A stretch of 64,000 nt of DNA. It comes from Carposina sasakii (Eukaryota > Arthropoda > Insecta > Lepidoptera > Carposinidae). The stretch covers positions 2,356,001-2,420,000 of the forward strand of contig CP053160.1 in NCBI GenBank assembly GCA_014607495.2, given 5' to 3'. Positions 40,101 to 55,100 of this stretch are shown piece by piece. The position numbers were made by a program, and so were the translations under genes. Numbering within the stretch: position 1 is the first letter of the stretch; every line of letters begins with the position of its first letter. Under the pieces are notes generated by a model. The model saw nothing but the letters and a program-made list of their open reading frames with translations, was not told the DNA's origin and ran no database searches.

Positions 40101-43100
40101 GATTTTAGAGAAAGACATCTCCTACACTAACTTCTAACTTAAATTGCTTTTCACCAACACAGGGACTCAAAAAGTACGGACTTCTTACATAATAGTGATG
40201 TCGGAAACCGAATTCGTAAAATCGTGTGTTTGTTTGTTTGACAACATATTTAAAAATTGTCTACAATGAAATTAATTTAAATAAGTTACAATTATATCAG
40301 TACAATATGTTTTAATATAGTCAAAAACCTTATTTCTTATAAATTTTGTCAATACATTTATTAATTATGGCCAAGAAATTTAAAATTCCCACCCGGGTGA
40401 GGAATTTTTTTCTATTTTCTTTATTAATAATTTTATAATTTAAAATGAGGCTGTATACAACATAGACCTTTGCTTTAAATACTTTGTTGTCTTGTCACTG
40501 TCAACTGTTGTTGAAATAAATTCGGCCTTTCGCGGTATAAAAGCATTCGAGCAACCAAGCTACGTCTTTGTACTGCTTCGACTGCTTCAATAGCGTGAAA
40601 ACTATCAATTATGTTATGTATGTTATCCATATCTTTGAAATGCCCAAAATTTGAGCTTCTAATCTTAGGAGATCTTTTAAGCTGTGAGGAAATCCTTAAA
40701 CTTAGGTGAAATCGAATGTTGTCAAAACTGATACTTAAAATGCGTTAGGAAACTTCTAAATCTTAGAAGACGTTGGTGAAATCAGGCATAAGTCAGCCAC
40801 TTCTAAAAACCGTTTTAGCTTAGTAACAGTTAAAGAGAAAACCTTTTTTTAAGTACACAACCCTCTTTAGCCATAAAAAGGCACATGCTTATATTGTTAT
40901 TTTGTTTACGTAAATCATAAATAATATTATTTTAGGTTGTCCGGTCGAATTTAAGCTGATAAAACTTTGTGGGCAGAATCTTACGAAAATATTTAGATTG
41001 TTAACATTTTATTATTGTAATAGGTACATATATGTATGATGTACCTAAAAATGTATATGAGCAATGTGAAATACACGTTAAATTAGGTTCGATGTACCGA
41101 CAATACATTTGGACTCGTTTGGACTCTAGTAATTTTTAGAGGTTTTCAGCAGAAGTTCATATTATGTTTCTATTTCATATACAAACTCATCATCTTCCTG
41201 CCCTCATCCCATTACGAGTATTTAATGGGGTCGGCGCAAGATGGTTACTTTCGAAACTTATATTGCCAAGTATTTAGCGTTTGTTTTATAGCCGGCTGTC
41301 GGTCTGATGCCAACACTCCTCGGGTACCTACATACTGTACATCGATATCTAATAATTGAGGATAAGCAATACACACCCACGCTTCACCAGTTTACGTCTA
41401 ATCACATGGGGTCGATAAGCTAATGGGGGCTGTATTTTTTAAATAATATTCCTACGGCATGGTCTGTCTGAATGTCACACTTAAATCTAAACTTTAAATT
41501 ACCTGTTTTCTATCTCAGATAATGATTTTAAGAATGGGGCATAGACCTGACTAATTTTAAAATAAAAATAAAATAAAATGCCTTTGTACATTTTCTTTCA
41601 TAATTTCTGTCTGTATATAATTGTATGTGTAGGTACAATAAAGAATAAGAATAAGAAAAATATTTATTCACAGACAAATGAGTCCATAGTTAGTATTACA
41701 AAATCTTATAATAATAATAATAATAAAGTTCATTTATTCAGACAATTAGAATCCAAAAACACAAATAAAATGATATTAAAATTCAATTATACAGAATGTT
41801 TTTTGTGGCCACCTTTAACGAAGGGTACGTATTCTATACATGAAATAAAGTAAGTTTATGCCAAAAAAAATGCTGGGAAAAAAAATTTTTTTTTTGAAAA
41901 AAAAAATTGATCCTTGATCGTGCGAAATTTATAGTGTCTAGTGTTTATGTTAGTTTTTTTATAGACAGATATTAATTATTTTTCGTGAAAAAATCCTGCT
42001 ACGCGCGTCTATGTGCATTTATGCAGAAAAACGCAGTCTATTTACTCAACTTTGGACCCTAATATTTTGGAAACCAGACACTTCCCAGGTATGCTTCCAT
42101 GGAGAAAAATGATCGTGATGATGAGGAGATTCCGTAGTTTTCGGGAACGTTGACGACCAAAAATCATCCTGTACAATAAATAAATTAAAATCATTAAATT
42201 AAAGTTAAAATTAAAAGAACATTATACATTACATTAAAATTATTAAATTGTTAATAGTAAATTTGGGACTTATGTCTATGTTAGTAAATTGCAAAATATA
42301 TATGTATCAATTAATTATTAAAATATATAAAAATTAAAATATGTAGCAGGCTGCTCACCGATTACCACGTTTTACGTGTAAATCGGTGAACCGCTCGAGA
42401 ACAGCCGCGTCCATCCTGTCTGCTATCATTAAGTTTACGTTTTTAAGTGTGTTGGTCAGAATCGTCCATAATATACCTATTATTATGTTATATATTATAC
42501 AAAACAATTAACAACATACTAAGTATAACGTAACGATATTTTTAACTTCACCAAGTGATTAGAAAAGGCTACCTTTGTCAAGTTACACCAATTAAGCTGA
42601 TGCTGTCGAAAAAGGTGGTCACATGAGATGGTGTAAAATGAGAACGTTTATTACGAGTTATTTTATAGGACATGTTAATTAATCTGAAAAACAAACAAAG
42701 AGAAGTGTTGTCTACGTAATTTGTTAACAACATTTATCTTGCGTAGTCACGTCCACTCGTGTCACACAACATTTATAAAATGCTATGAGAAAAAAAAAGT
42801 AATTTTCTTTGTACATTTTCTCATAATCATTAACTTATTTATCTTGGTTCTTTGTTATATAATCAAAAATATATAAATAAAATTGTTTATCGAGAGACTA
42901 TTTTATCTGATATTACTCCTAACCAGTACCAGTGTGACTGGACGAGAATCATCGAAAAAAGCATTAAGTTGGATCTGTTACATATACTATGCTGTATGTT
43001 CTATTTATTAAATAAATAAATTAAAGTAATCGTATTATTATGCCTTACCTGCTCTTCGACATCAGCAACTTCCCGTCCATTGATGATGCTGTTCTTCAAA

Positions 43101-46100
43101 GACAGCGTGGTCTGGACTATAAGGGCCAGGATCGGGATGAAGGGCAGCAGCAGCAGCCGCCAGAGCTGGCAGCGGCGGCTCCGGCACCAGCGGCGGAAGC
43201 GGCCGCAGCCGAAACGCTCCGGCTTGACGTCTTTTGGAGCTGTTGGAAGGGTTTCTAGGGTTATAAAATGTTCTATGCGGGGCTTCATGTGTATACATCA
43301 TCTGCATCTCCTTCCGTGCATGTCATAATCAAGAGTCGATTAAGGAACTCGAGCGTTAATGCGATAAGCTAGAAACTTGTGATGGTCATTTCCATCTATT
43401 CCCTCTATGCTGAATGTGGCTACCGCTTTCGGAAACATAGTCGTGTGTATACGAAACATAGTCGTGTGTATACGAAACATAGTCGTGTGTATACGAAACA
43501 TAGTCGTGTGTATACGAAACATGGTAGAATTTGACTCAACAAAAGGGTTTTATGATCTAGTAACTAGCGAATTGTTCTAAACATAATAAAACTGATTTAT
43601 AAAATTGATAGCTACACGTTACGTATCTAGAAATTGTTGAACAGAGATTTTTAATTATAACAATCGCAATATGAGTCTTTTACCTAACATAAAGTACGAA
43701 AAATTCCGGGGAAATTTTATTCTCTCTCGGAGTTATTGCATAAGAAAACTGATTTATAAAATTGATAGCTACACGAACCTAGAAATTGTTGAACAGAGAT
43801 TTTAATCATAGCAATCGTAATATGAGTCTTTTACCTAACATAGAGTACGAAACATCCCGGGGAAATTTTATTCTCTCTAGGAGTTATTGCAATTCAGAGA
43901 GTAGGTATTGGTTTTTCATAAATACCGATTTGGCCATTTAACATTTTTGAGGTGAATTTATTGCAGAGTACGTACTTATTTCGTAGTAACTTATGCGCAT
44001 GGTTGCGCAAATCACATAGATTGTAATACGTACCTATCTACTCGTAATACATATACGTAATACGAATTTAAAGTGCAGAGCTCCAGAAATAAGCGTTGGA
44101 CATTGCAAAGACTCCCTTTGGTTTTTAATGGGAGACTTCTGACCTGATCTTTTATACTGATATTGAATCTACACATGCTCATTTTAAAGTTAACATTTTT
44201 TTGCATAGGTGAGATGTCCCATAACCCGTTTTTGTAGTGTAGCTAGCTATTGACATCTGTAGGGTAAGCATGAATCTTTTTACGCCGCTAAATCTATGAT
44301 ATATGACTGTTGGACGATAGTGTTCGCACTATCGAGAGTTTCGTGCTTGCCCCATTGTACAGATTGATCATCTGTTTTTTTAAACTAAAGTTTTGCTCTG
44401 GTGTGATAGGGATGCTGATAGGGACCTTCTATATGGCTCTAGGAGTGAAAAAAAAGTATAATACTACAGCTGCTTCTCTTCCCGGTGTATAAGTCAGTAG
44501 AGGGACAAGAGGGTCTTGGTATTTTGTAGGCGATGGGCTGACCATCTGTCACTACTAACCGAACTTGTACATCTTAACTATTACCGTCAAAATTGGTCAG
44601 AAGTGGCACCATTTGGTTTTATTGGCCCTTGGTGCTCTGCCTACCCCGTAAGGGATACAGGCGTGATTATATGTATGTATGTATGTGTGTATAATGTAGG
44701 AATGGGAGAAGTCGTGGGCGGCCTTTAGAAGGAAATAAAGTAACTTCAATAACCAGATGTGTATTTTATATTTCCGTTTCAAATAACTTGAAGAAAAGAC
44801 GTATTGCGTTATAGTAACATATACAGTGACGTATTTTCAGGAGGCTCACTTAACTGTTTCCATTCGCTCCTTATTGCTCGTCAAACGTTTATATAGTCTG
44901 TGACGATAAGTTATTTTATCTATGGAGTATTGTGATTTTAAAATAAGAATTTTAAAAGGACAAATATGATTTATGACCACTATTATAATTGATTCAGAGC
45001 CGATTTTCCCAATGTTAAGATAGCTTATCTGATAGTTTATTCTAATTGATCAAGTTTTAGAGAAATATACGGAAGAATTCCTATAGCTATAGGTATATTA
45101 TGAGCGACACACCACGTAGCGAAGTCAGATGTTAATGATTAATGACAAGTCGCTAGCTCATCGCCTGAGGGAACACCTCTAGGTCTCTTAGTCGAATCTT
45201 ACTATATGCACGCAAGAAGACGCAGCTGATGTATTCTATTAAAGCCCCGCATCAGCATAGGTATTAATATATAATTCTTCTTCTTCTTCAGCCTATTGCA
45301 GTCCATTGCTGTACATAGGCCTCCCCCAGGGCACGCCACAAGGCTACTGCCACAGGGGGGTTTTGCCCATAGTCACCACGCTGGGCTATTATATAATAAC
45401 GGGGACTAAATATCATAATGGCCAATAAAATGTTGGCTTAAAACATGGCCATTGGTCATATCAGATAACATCGCGTACAGCATAAAGCAAATAGTAAGGA
45501 CTAATTATTGTGTAGTGTCTCGTTATGAAAACCCCATGGGTTTGTTTACTAAACGTGCGCTGACCGTGAACTATGGCAGCCATTATGATTGTGCCTATTG
45601 CTAATTGTTTTGACATAGGTACATACAATGATTTGCATTGACTATACAGGATGTTTTTTTGTGGCCACCTTTAACGAAGGGTACGTATTCTATACATGAA
45701 ATAAAGTAAGTTTATGCCAAAAAAAATGCTGGGATTTTTTTTTTTTTTTTTAATTTAAATTCCTTGATCGTGCGAAATTTATAGTGTCTAGTGTTTATGT
45801 TAGTTTTTTTATAGACCGATATTAATTATTTTTCGTGAAAAAATCCTGCTACGCGCGTCTATGTGCATTTATGCAGAAAAACGCAGTCTATTTACTGAAC
45901 TTTGGACCCTAATATTTTGGAAACCAGACACTTCCCAGGTATGCTTCCATGGAGAAAAATGATCGTGATGATGAGGAGATTCCGTAGTTTTCGGGAACGT
46001 TGACGACCAAAAATCACCCTGTATGTACTTAATTTTAAGGGTTGGAACTTAAGGCGCTCCAATAGACGAATTTTAGGTATTTGAGGGGGTTGAGGTAGAC

Positions 46101-49100
46101 GTAACTGCGGGGCGCCCCCCGCAACCAGCGCAATCTGCCGCGGACGTCCTTATTCTGTCGCCATCCGTATTCTGGTTGAATTCGGGATTAATTGCCGGGA
46201 TTTTAATTTCTTTCCTGTATAATAAATTTTGTAACTGGGTTGCTTACTGCGTAAATTGTAAATATAATTAAAAAATTTACAGGGTGTAGGTGACAGCCAG
46301 GCAAATACTGGAATGCTGAACAAGTGCTATAGGGTTGAGTTACACGACAATATTATAACTCGCAGGAAATGCAATTTTATTTTGATTATCCGTACCTAAT
46401 GTTTGTTTTCCGCGCCAATTGTATCGGGCGATATCGACTAATTAAATGGTCTTATTGGTTATTGTGTGATACATAGCTGTTTTTTGAATCACTTGTGCTC
46501 TCTATTAGGGTTGATCAGGTTTTTGAACGTTTTGAGCGTAACTGGTTTTTTTTAAATCGTCTATTGGTAAAATTTTTGTTTTTAAGCCATTTTCTAAGGC
46601 CGAATTAAATAAACAAAACATAACATAATGAGTGAGATCAACACTAAAATATCGTTTCATCAATTCGATTCTGAAACTTCACCGGCAGCTGCCGCGGCAC
46701 GCTCGTTCCGCTCGCTCGGCTCGTGCGTTGTTTGTCATACTCTAACCTAACCTAACTTATTATTTTTATCATTGTATGAAAAGGGAACTGTTACACCGAC
46801 AAAACGTCATTCGTCTTATACTAGTTGTGCGCTAAGGTTAATTTGATGTGCAGTCAGTATTTATGATGAGATTGTAGTATTTTTGTACCAAAAGGTATTA
46901 ATTTGTCTTGCATTCGAGGAAAACAGTTTATGTTGGGCTGATATTATGTATTTTCGAATTATCTGCTGTAATTGTTTTGAAAAACATTGAGTTTATTTGT
47001 ACTAAAATAATTTAATTGCTGTAATAAAGTATATAAAGGGCATACTGTACAAGTCAGTAGAGGAACAAGAGGGTCTTGATATTTTGTAGGCGATGGGCTG
47101 ACCATCTGTCAATACTAACCGAACTTGTATATCTCAACTATACCCTCAAAATTGGTCATAAGTGGCACCATGTGGTTCTATCGGCCCTTGGTACTCAGCC
47201 TACCCTGTAAGGGATAAAGGCGTGATTATATGTATGTATTTATACTTTGATTAATGCTTTTATATACTTTAATATATATAATATATATATATATATAATT
47301 TAATATAAAAGATGAAATTAAATTGATGGGCGATTATTTATTTGATGTGCAATTAAAAAATATCTCCTAAACAAATAACTATGATCGGTTATAGGTTGCA
47401 GTTGCTGAATAATACACATTATTATTTATAACTCTTCTACCCCAAAGTGGTATTAAAGTATGATCTTCAAATTCTTCCTTCGGATTATAAATGCGAAAGT
47501 AACTCTGTCTGTCTGTGTGTTACGCAATCACGCCTAAACTACTGAACCGATTTAAATTAAATTTGGTACAGAGATTGTCTAGAGCCTAAGAAAGGACATA
47601 GGCTACTTTTTAATGCAAAAAAGAGATGTAAGGTGTTGAAATAGTGGATGAAAGTTTGTATGGAAATTACGTCATTTTTTAAGCTAGAAGCTTTTAGGCT
47701 TTTCATTAGATATAAATAAATACGACATTCAAAGTTTGTAAAAGAATACCCTAAAGGTGCTAAAAATAGGGGGTGAAAAATTTTGTGTGATGACATCGGA
47801 AAAAAGCTTAGGGCTCAGAAAATAAAAATATAGAACAGAACAATACAGAGAATTAAGTAAGAAACTTGCCAAGCACTGCGCGCCATATGCAAAAAAGGAA
47901 TGTAAGGGTTTGAAATAGGGGATGAATGTTTGTATGGAATTTTCGTCATTTTTAAAAGTTTTGTCTCACTACAAATATGCGAGTACAACTTCATAATGAT
48001 CATCAAGCAGGACAATATGCAACAAACAGCTCTTTTAAAAATCGTACTAAAAACGTCGCATATAAAAATGTACTCAAATAAGCTTAATAACTTATTTTAA
48101 TGTACATGTGTTTTACTTGCAAAATAATTAGCCTAAAAAAATTAAAATGCTGCCGAAAGTCACTATTTCACGCGAACGAAGTCGCGGGACAGCTAGGGAT
48201 TCGCGGGCAACTTAGGGATTTATGTTCGAAACAATTTGAAATCATATACATATACCTATATACATAATAGTCACGCCCATTATCCCCCAAAGTAGTGTAT
48301 ATACAGGGTGTAACAAAAGGGGTATGTTAACCGAAAAGCTATGAATATAACCCACTATAAAGAACCTATCACCAAAATTTAAGACTAAAATCACATATTT
48401 ATTTGTCCAGATAGTATGGAGAACACCTAACCTACTCGGGAATATTATGAACATACAATCTTGAAAAATAAACATGCGATTTCTAGTCTAAAAATTTCGG
48501 GATATGTTATCTGCAGTGGGTTGTTTTTATAGTATATCGCTTACCATACCCTTTTTGTTACACCTTGTATATACTGCTACTTGTTATATTTGCTATTAAT
48601 ACTAAGTTATTTGCAGTTTAATGTCATAAAGAGGACTATACTAACTAACACACGTAAACTTTTGCACAAAATGTTCGGAAAAATCCCGGATTTTTTCCCG
48701 GGATTTTGTGGATCTAAAAAACTAAGTCATTTCATCATTCATCATTTACAGCCCTGAGAAGTCCACTGTTGGACATAGGCCTCCCCCAACAACCTCCATT
48801 CCGACCGGTCGGAAGCAGCCTGCATCCAACCGACGCCCGCAACCTAGGCCAGGTCATCCGTCCACCTCGCGGGTGGCCTTCCCACGCTGCGCTTGCCGAT
48901 ACGTGGTATCCACTCTAGAACTTTCCGACTCCATCGGCCATCAGTTCTTCGAGCTATGTGCCCTGCCCATTGCCACTTCAGCTTGCTGGACCGTTCAGCT
49001 ATGTCGGTGATCTTTGTACGTCTGCGGATCTCCTCATTTTTGATTCGATCACGCAGAGAGATCCCAAGCATAGCTCTCTCCATCGCTCGCTGTGCGATCC

Positions 49101-52100
49101 TGAGCTTTTTTATGAGGCACATAGTTAGAGACCACGTCTCGGCACCGTAGGTCATCACCGGCAGCACGCACTGGTTGAACACCTTCGTCTTTAAGGACTG
49201 GGGTATCTTGGACACAAATAAGCTTCGTAGTTTCCCGAACGCTGCCCAGCCGAGTTGGATTCGCCGAGTTACCTCCTTCTCAAAGTTGGACTTACCTAGT
49301 TTGACCGTCTGTCCCAGGTAAACATACTCGTCAACAACTTCAAGCATCGAGCTCCCAACCAGTACAGGAGTGGGCGGCACATGGACGTTCGACATGATCT
49401 TCGTCTTGTCCATGTTCATCTTCAGGCCCACCTGTTGGGAGACTCGATTGAGGCCATCGAGCATTGTGCTTAGATCCTTCAGCGATTCTGCCATGACCAC
49501 GATGTCGTCTGCGAACCGAAGGTGAGTGATGTATTCGCCATTGATATTGATGCCGAGTCCTTTCCATTCGAGAAGCTTAAAGGCGTCTTCCACTGCATTG
49601 GTGAAGAGCTTCGGAGAAATAACATCTCCTTGTCTCACTCCCCTCTGCAAGGAAATCGGCTCAGTGCTCCGCTCCTGTACTCGTACCGACATGGTGGCAT
49701 TGCTGTATAAACACTTCAGCACTTCGATATATCGATGGTCAATATGGCACCGCTGGAGAGACCGCAACACTGCCCATGTCTCGATCGAATCAAAGGCCTT
49801 CTCATAGTCCACGAACGCTAGGCATAGTGGCCGATTATACTCTTCCGTTTTTTGTATAATCTGCCGTAGCGTGTGGATATGATCTATGGTACTAAACCCT
49901 TTTCGGAAACCGGCTTGTTCGGGAGGCTGGAAGTCATCAAACCTGCGAGCAAGACGATTCGTGATTACCCTTGAAAACAACTTGTAGACATGGCTCAGAA
50001 GCGAGATGGGTCTATAGTTCTTCAGCAAGGCTTTATCGCCTTTTTTAAAGAACAGCACCACCACACTTCTGTTCCATGCTTCCGGCGTTACCCCTTCGAG
50101 CAGGACGGAATTGAAGAGCCTTTGGAGGACCTTCAGTACCGGAGTTCCACCCGCTCTTAGAAGCTCTGTTGTAATTCCATCGTCGCCCGGCGCTTTGTTG
50201 TTTTTGAGTTGTTTAAGGGCAGTCCTAATCTCGTACAGGCTGATATCCGGGATGTCTTCAGTATAGTGTCGGGTGAGCTTGGCTCTTGGGTCTTTGCCTA
50301 ATCTAACAGGTTTAGTGACCAAGGTATATAGCTGTCCATAGAACCTCTCAATCTCCCTTAGCACCTCTGGTATGGTAGACGCTACACTGCCGTCCTCTGT
50401 CTTCAGCTTCGTTAACTGGCTCTGCCCAATAGATAATTCTCTCGCGAACACTTTGGAGCCTTGGTTTCGCTCTATTGTCTCCTTAATGCAGCGAGTATTA
50501 AAGCTGCGGATGTCGTGTCGCAGAGACTTGGAGATACGTCTATTGAGCTGCCGATATGCTTCAGCGTCATCAGAGGACTGCAGAGACATTGCGCGCCTTT
50601 CTGCCATGAGGTTGAGGGTATGACCAGTCAGTTTCTGGGGTCTATTTCTACGGTTAGGTCTAAAGAATTTAGACCCCACCGTGTGGACAGTTTCTACCAG
50701 CCTGTTATTTATATCGTCCACTGACATGCAATCCTCTAGGCAAGCAAAGCGGTTTGTCAGCTCGAGTTGAAAGCTCTCGGGGTTTTGAATGTGCACGGAT
50801 GAGGGTCGTAATGTAGACTTCACTAGTCGTGATCTCTCCCGTTTGACATTAATATTCAATGTGCCTCGAACCATTCGGTGATCGCTACCGGTTTTCACCC
50901 TGTTGATCACTGAGACATCATTGAATATCCGTCTATCGGTGGTCAATATGAAGTCTATCTCGTTCCTCGTGTGCTTGTTGGGATGGAGCCAGGTCCATTT
51001 CCTATGAGGCGGCTTCTTGAAGAAGGAGTTCATCATAAAGAGTCCCTCCATCTCTAGAAAATCGGCCAGCCTCTGGCCCCTGGGGTTCCTGTCGCCGGAT
51101 CTAAATTGTCCCACTTTCAACTCATTCTCACCCCGCTTGCCCAGTTTCGCATTGAAGTCCCCCATAACAACACAGAAATGAGTTTTAGAGGTATGTATGG
51201 CTGTACTTATGTCCTCATACATAACCTCCACCTCGTCATCTGGATGCGTCGAGGTCGGCGCGTATACCTGGATGACCTTCAACGAGTACCTTTTTGATAC
51301 TCTGAGTATCAGGTATGCTACCCTGCTCGATACACTCGTGATGGATTCGATGTTGTTTACGAGGGACTTGTGGACGATAAACCCAACACCACCCTGGGAC
51401 TTATGATCACCTTCCCGGTGGTAGAGTAAGTTGCCAGATTTCAGGGTTATCGTATCCTCTCCCTGTCTTCGGACCTCAGATAACCCTACAATATCCCACC
51501 GCAACTTACTCATTTCCTCTTCCAGCTCATCGAGCTTTGTGTCCTCCTTCAGCGTGCGCGCATTGTACGTCACCAGCGATAACCCACGCCTATGGTCCAT
51601 TTTCGAAGCATTAGTCGTCGTACAGTTGGAACCCGCCCGGGGATTCTTAGCACCCCTGGCTCCGGCACTTGACCGGCGCCTGTCGGACACGCCAGTGTCG
51701 CCTCCGGAGCCGCCGGGCACTTGGGGCCTTCCTAGATTACTACTCATGGGGGGGGGGGTTTGGACCGTAACCCGCCACGCTGGTCCAATGCGTGTTGGCG
51801 GGTCGCCAGAGCCTCGTTCGTTGTTCTGCAGGGTGCACCGCGAGCAGGTGAGGATGGCTTGGGTCCCGTTAGAAGTTATATGGGACCCCATACACCCCAA
51901 AAAAACTAAGTAGATACATAAAATTATACTAGGTCATAGAAATGGTAAAATAGACACGTAACATAATTACCTACTTATGAATATCATTTTTAAATACGAA
52001 ATCACTACATATTATAAAACAAAGTCGCTTTCTGATGTCTGTCCCTATGTATGCTTAGATCTTTCAAACTAGGGAACGGATTTTTTTGATGCGGATTTTT

Positions 52101-55100
52101 TAATAGATAAAGTGATTCACAAGGAAGGTTTATAATGTAACTAGGGACCCGCCTCGGCTTCGCACGGGAGTAAGGCACTCTCACGCGGGCAAAGCCGTGG
52201 GCGGGCGTTAGTACAATCTAAAACATACTATAAAGTATCTATGTAGGTAGGTATTTAACGTTTTCTACGTAAGTCTTTTTTTAACTTTTGTTACACTACG
52301 ATTTCCCAAGTCTACTTACTAAATAAATATAGTATTTTATATTATGTATTTGCGCGCGAAAAAACAAGCACAGAACCAGCGTTGACAGTGGTCACGGCGG
52401 TACTGAATGTTCCGAGCGAGACTGGCCAGTGCAAGGATTAGAACACAGCGTAGTTGTAGATGTGTTTTTTATTAATTGTTAATTATCTTCAAAATTTACA
52501 AAAAATGTACTTTGGCCATAAACTAGATCTGATAAAGCGCTATACAACTATGCAGGTTTCGTGTTGATATTCACGGTAGTTTTCAAGATATTTCGCTTAT
52601 AAAATCGTAAAAAAGGTAATTTTCAAATCGAAATTCTATCGAGAATTTTTTAAGTAATTGAGTTTCCACGTTGGCCACAAACTAGATAAAGATTTAAATA
52701 ATAACATATAAAAAAATTAGGGCTGTGGTAATCGGACAAGTATTTAAAAAATCGATTCTAAAATGCCTCTTTTGTCTGATCACACCGCCTTAAAGTACAA
52801 AAACCGGACCCTCTTATTAAGCTGTCCGTCCGTCCATCTATGTGACTGTCCGTTTGTGTAGCGTATGGCAGTCTATCTGCCTTTGTGCCATAATGGTGCA
52901 TTTCATGAATTTTACCTCCGCAAATACATCTAAAATAATAACAGATATATTATTCAAGGGGGTTTCTGGTGGGAGGATAATAGTACGGAACCATTCTTGT
53001 TTTAAAGAAATAGCATAACATTATTTATACAAATTGAATAATCACGAGAAAAAGTTTAATTTAATTACAACAAAATAATACAGCTCAGGAAAGCTGCTGG
53101 CTTTAATTTTATTACCTACATGAAAAAAGTTTTCGTTATTTTCGGGTATTTTTCTTTAGAATGTCTATTATTCAACGTAGACGAAGTCGTACAATTTCAT
53201 TACGATAAGTAAAAAATACATTTTTAATATAAATCCTAAGTAACTAAAAGCTAGTGAGTAATAACATTACTAAGTCAATTCCACTAAACGTTCATTTACC
53301 CCCCAGTTAATGAAAGAGCTCAAACATCGGGAAAAGTTAGTAAAGGTTAGTGTAGATTAAACTAGACTAAAAGTATTGGTAACGAAACATCGAGCATTAG
53401 GGTTTTTCCCTGACAACTGGGTTTGGAGGGTGATGATTTTAGCATCCTATATTTTTGTTTTTGTGTTTAAGGTGCCATAGAAATGGTTTCATGAAAGTAA
53501 GTAGACTTATATCTGGGGGCCAATTCTCAAATGTATATGTAACTATATATTTCTTCACACCGCGTTTCGTTAGTGGTTGCGTTTTGGCTAAAAAAAATCA
53601 AGAATTAGCCCCTCGGGGGCCAACTCTCGAAATGTCTCGAGTTGGAACGAAGGCGAAACGGAACCGTTGTAGACGCCGCTCAGAACAAAGCGATAATTAC
53701 TTTACGGTGACATTTTTTCTGAAATATGTAAAAAATCTCACGAGATCGGTTATTGAAATTGGCTGTTAGTTGAGAATCGCCTGAGAGAACAAACGAATCT
53801 TCTGGTCTACTCTTACGACATGCATGGAAGGAGATGCATCTGATATATTTTAGTTAAAATAATAATAATAAGCCCGCGGGGCAGCTTGTGGCGAGCTGTT
53901 GGGAGGTAGCGTTCCCACGGACCTGAAGTGCTCCCGGAAGAATACACTTTTCCTCATCTCCGGCGCCGGAGTGAGGTCTGAAGAAGAACAGTTTCCCTTA
54001 GCCGCTCACCATATGGCTATATCAGGGGGCCCATAAAATAAGTTGGCGAGTCACCGCCTGCCACCAAACAATTATGAGACTTAGTTGTAATGGCAGGCGT
54101 CCGTTAGTCTCCTTCAATAGCCCAGTTACCCAACCCCACCCAACATTCAGCCCCATAGCCTATGTTTCCATCGCATGACATAGATCTGCACTCCAATAGT
54201 CTTGCACATGGCGGGGACCATCGCCGGGTGTATCATATTGTGCGGTCGGCGATGGTATCCGTCACGTGTATCCCACACCATATTAAAGTTCTCTAAAAAG
54301 GGTCTCTACATCTTGGCCACGGCCCGTTGCACGCCTCTCAAAGGACCGGGACTCTGTAGTCCCGAGAATTTTGACAGAGATACAATAATAATAATAATTG
54401 TTTTTATTTCAGACCAAAACTTACGCTAGTCCATATTGTGTTAGTATAAATAAAATAGTTATAGAATATGAAAATGTATATTTTTCTTTATCAGTTTCAT
54501 CAATAATATACCTATAGCTTTCACCTGTACTCGTCTGTATTGCTAATGAACGTTATACCTTTAATTTACCTAACTTTAGAATTCGCTTCAATGTAAAGTC
54601 ACCTTAAAATAGTAATTTAAGGCATTGCGCAGGTTTGGAAAACATGTGTATAGTAGAGGTACAAGTATATTAGTCCCGCTACCAAATTAATAAATATATT
54701 TTGTTCTATATCATAATTTACAGGGGCAATTCTTGAAAAATTTTGAGTCGAAACGCAACCACTTACCAACCGTTAACGAAACGCGGTGCGAAGCTTGAGC
54801 AATAAGGTATATTTTAGCACGCATTGGTCGCGAGTATGACAGAATAAAAACAAATATCTGTCCCGTGCCGAAACGTGTCTAATTACTTCACCATAAAGTA
54901 ATTATTGCTTTGTTCTGAGTGTCTACAACAGTTCCGTTTCGGCTTCGTTCCAACTAGAGACTTTTCAAGAATTGACCCCCTGTACTGATACGGGGTTTCA
55001 CCAGAATACATCAACTGCATGATGCATCTCCGTCCGTGCATGTCGTAAGAGTCCACTAAGGAACTCGGGCACCCTCTCAGGCGATAAGCTAGCAACTTGT

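Noticed and set aside
43040..43258. Ala/Gln-rich open frame on the + strand
   Set aside because: It is the exact antisense of gene 2 exon 2, whose minus-strand reading gives a membrane helix in frame with both neighbours and proper splice sites.
43430..43520. CRISPR-like array
   Set aside because: The units are contiguous 21-bp tandem repeats without spacers, in an animal intron.
51431..51913. 160-codon open frame on the + strand
   Set aside because: It is antisense to the Pro/Gly-rich N-terminus of the RTE ORF. GC-rich coding commonly leaves open frames on the opposite strand.
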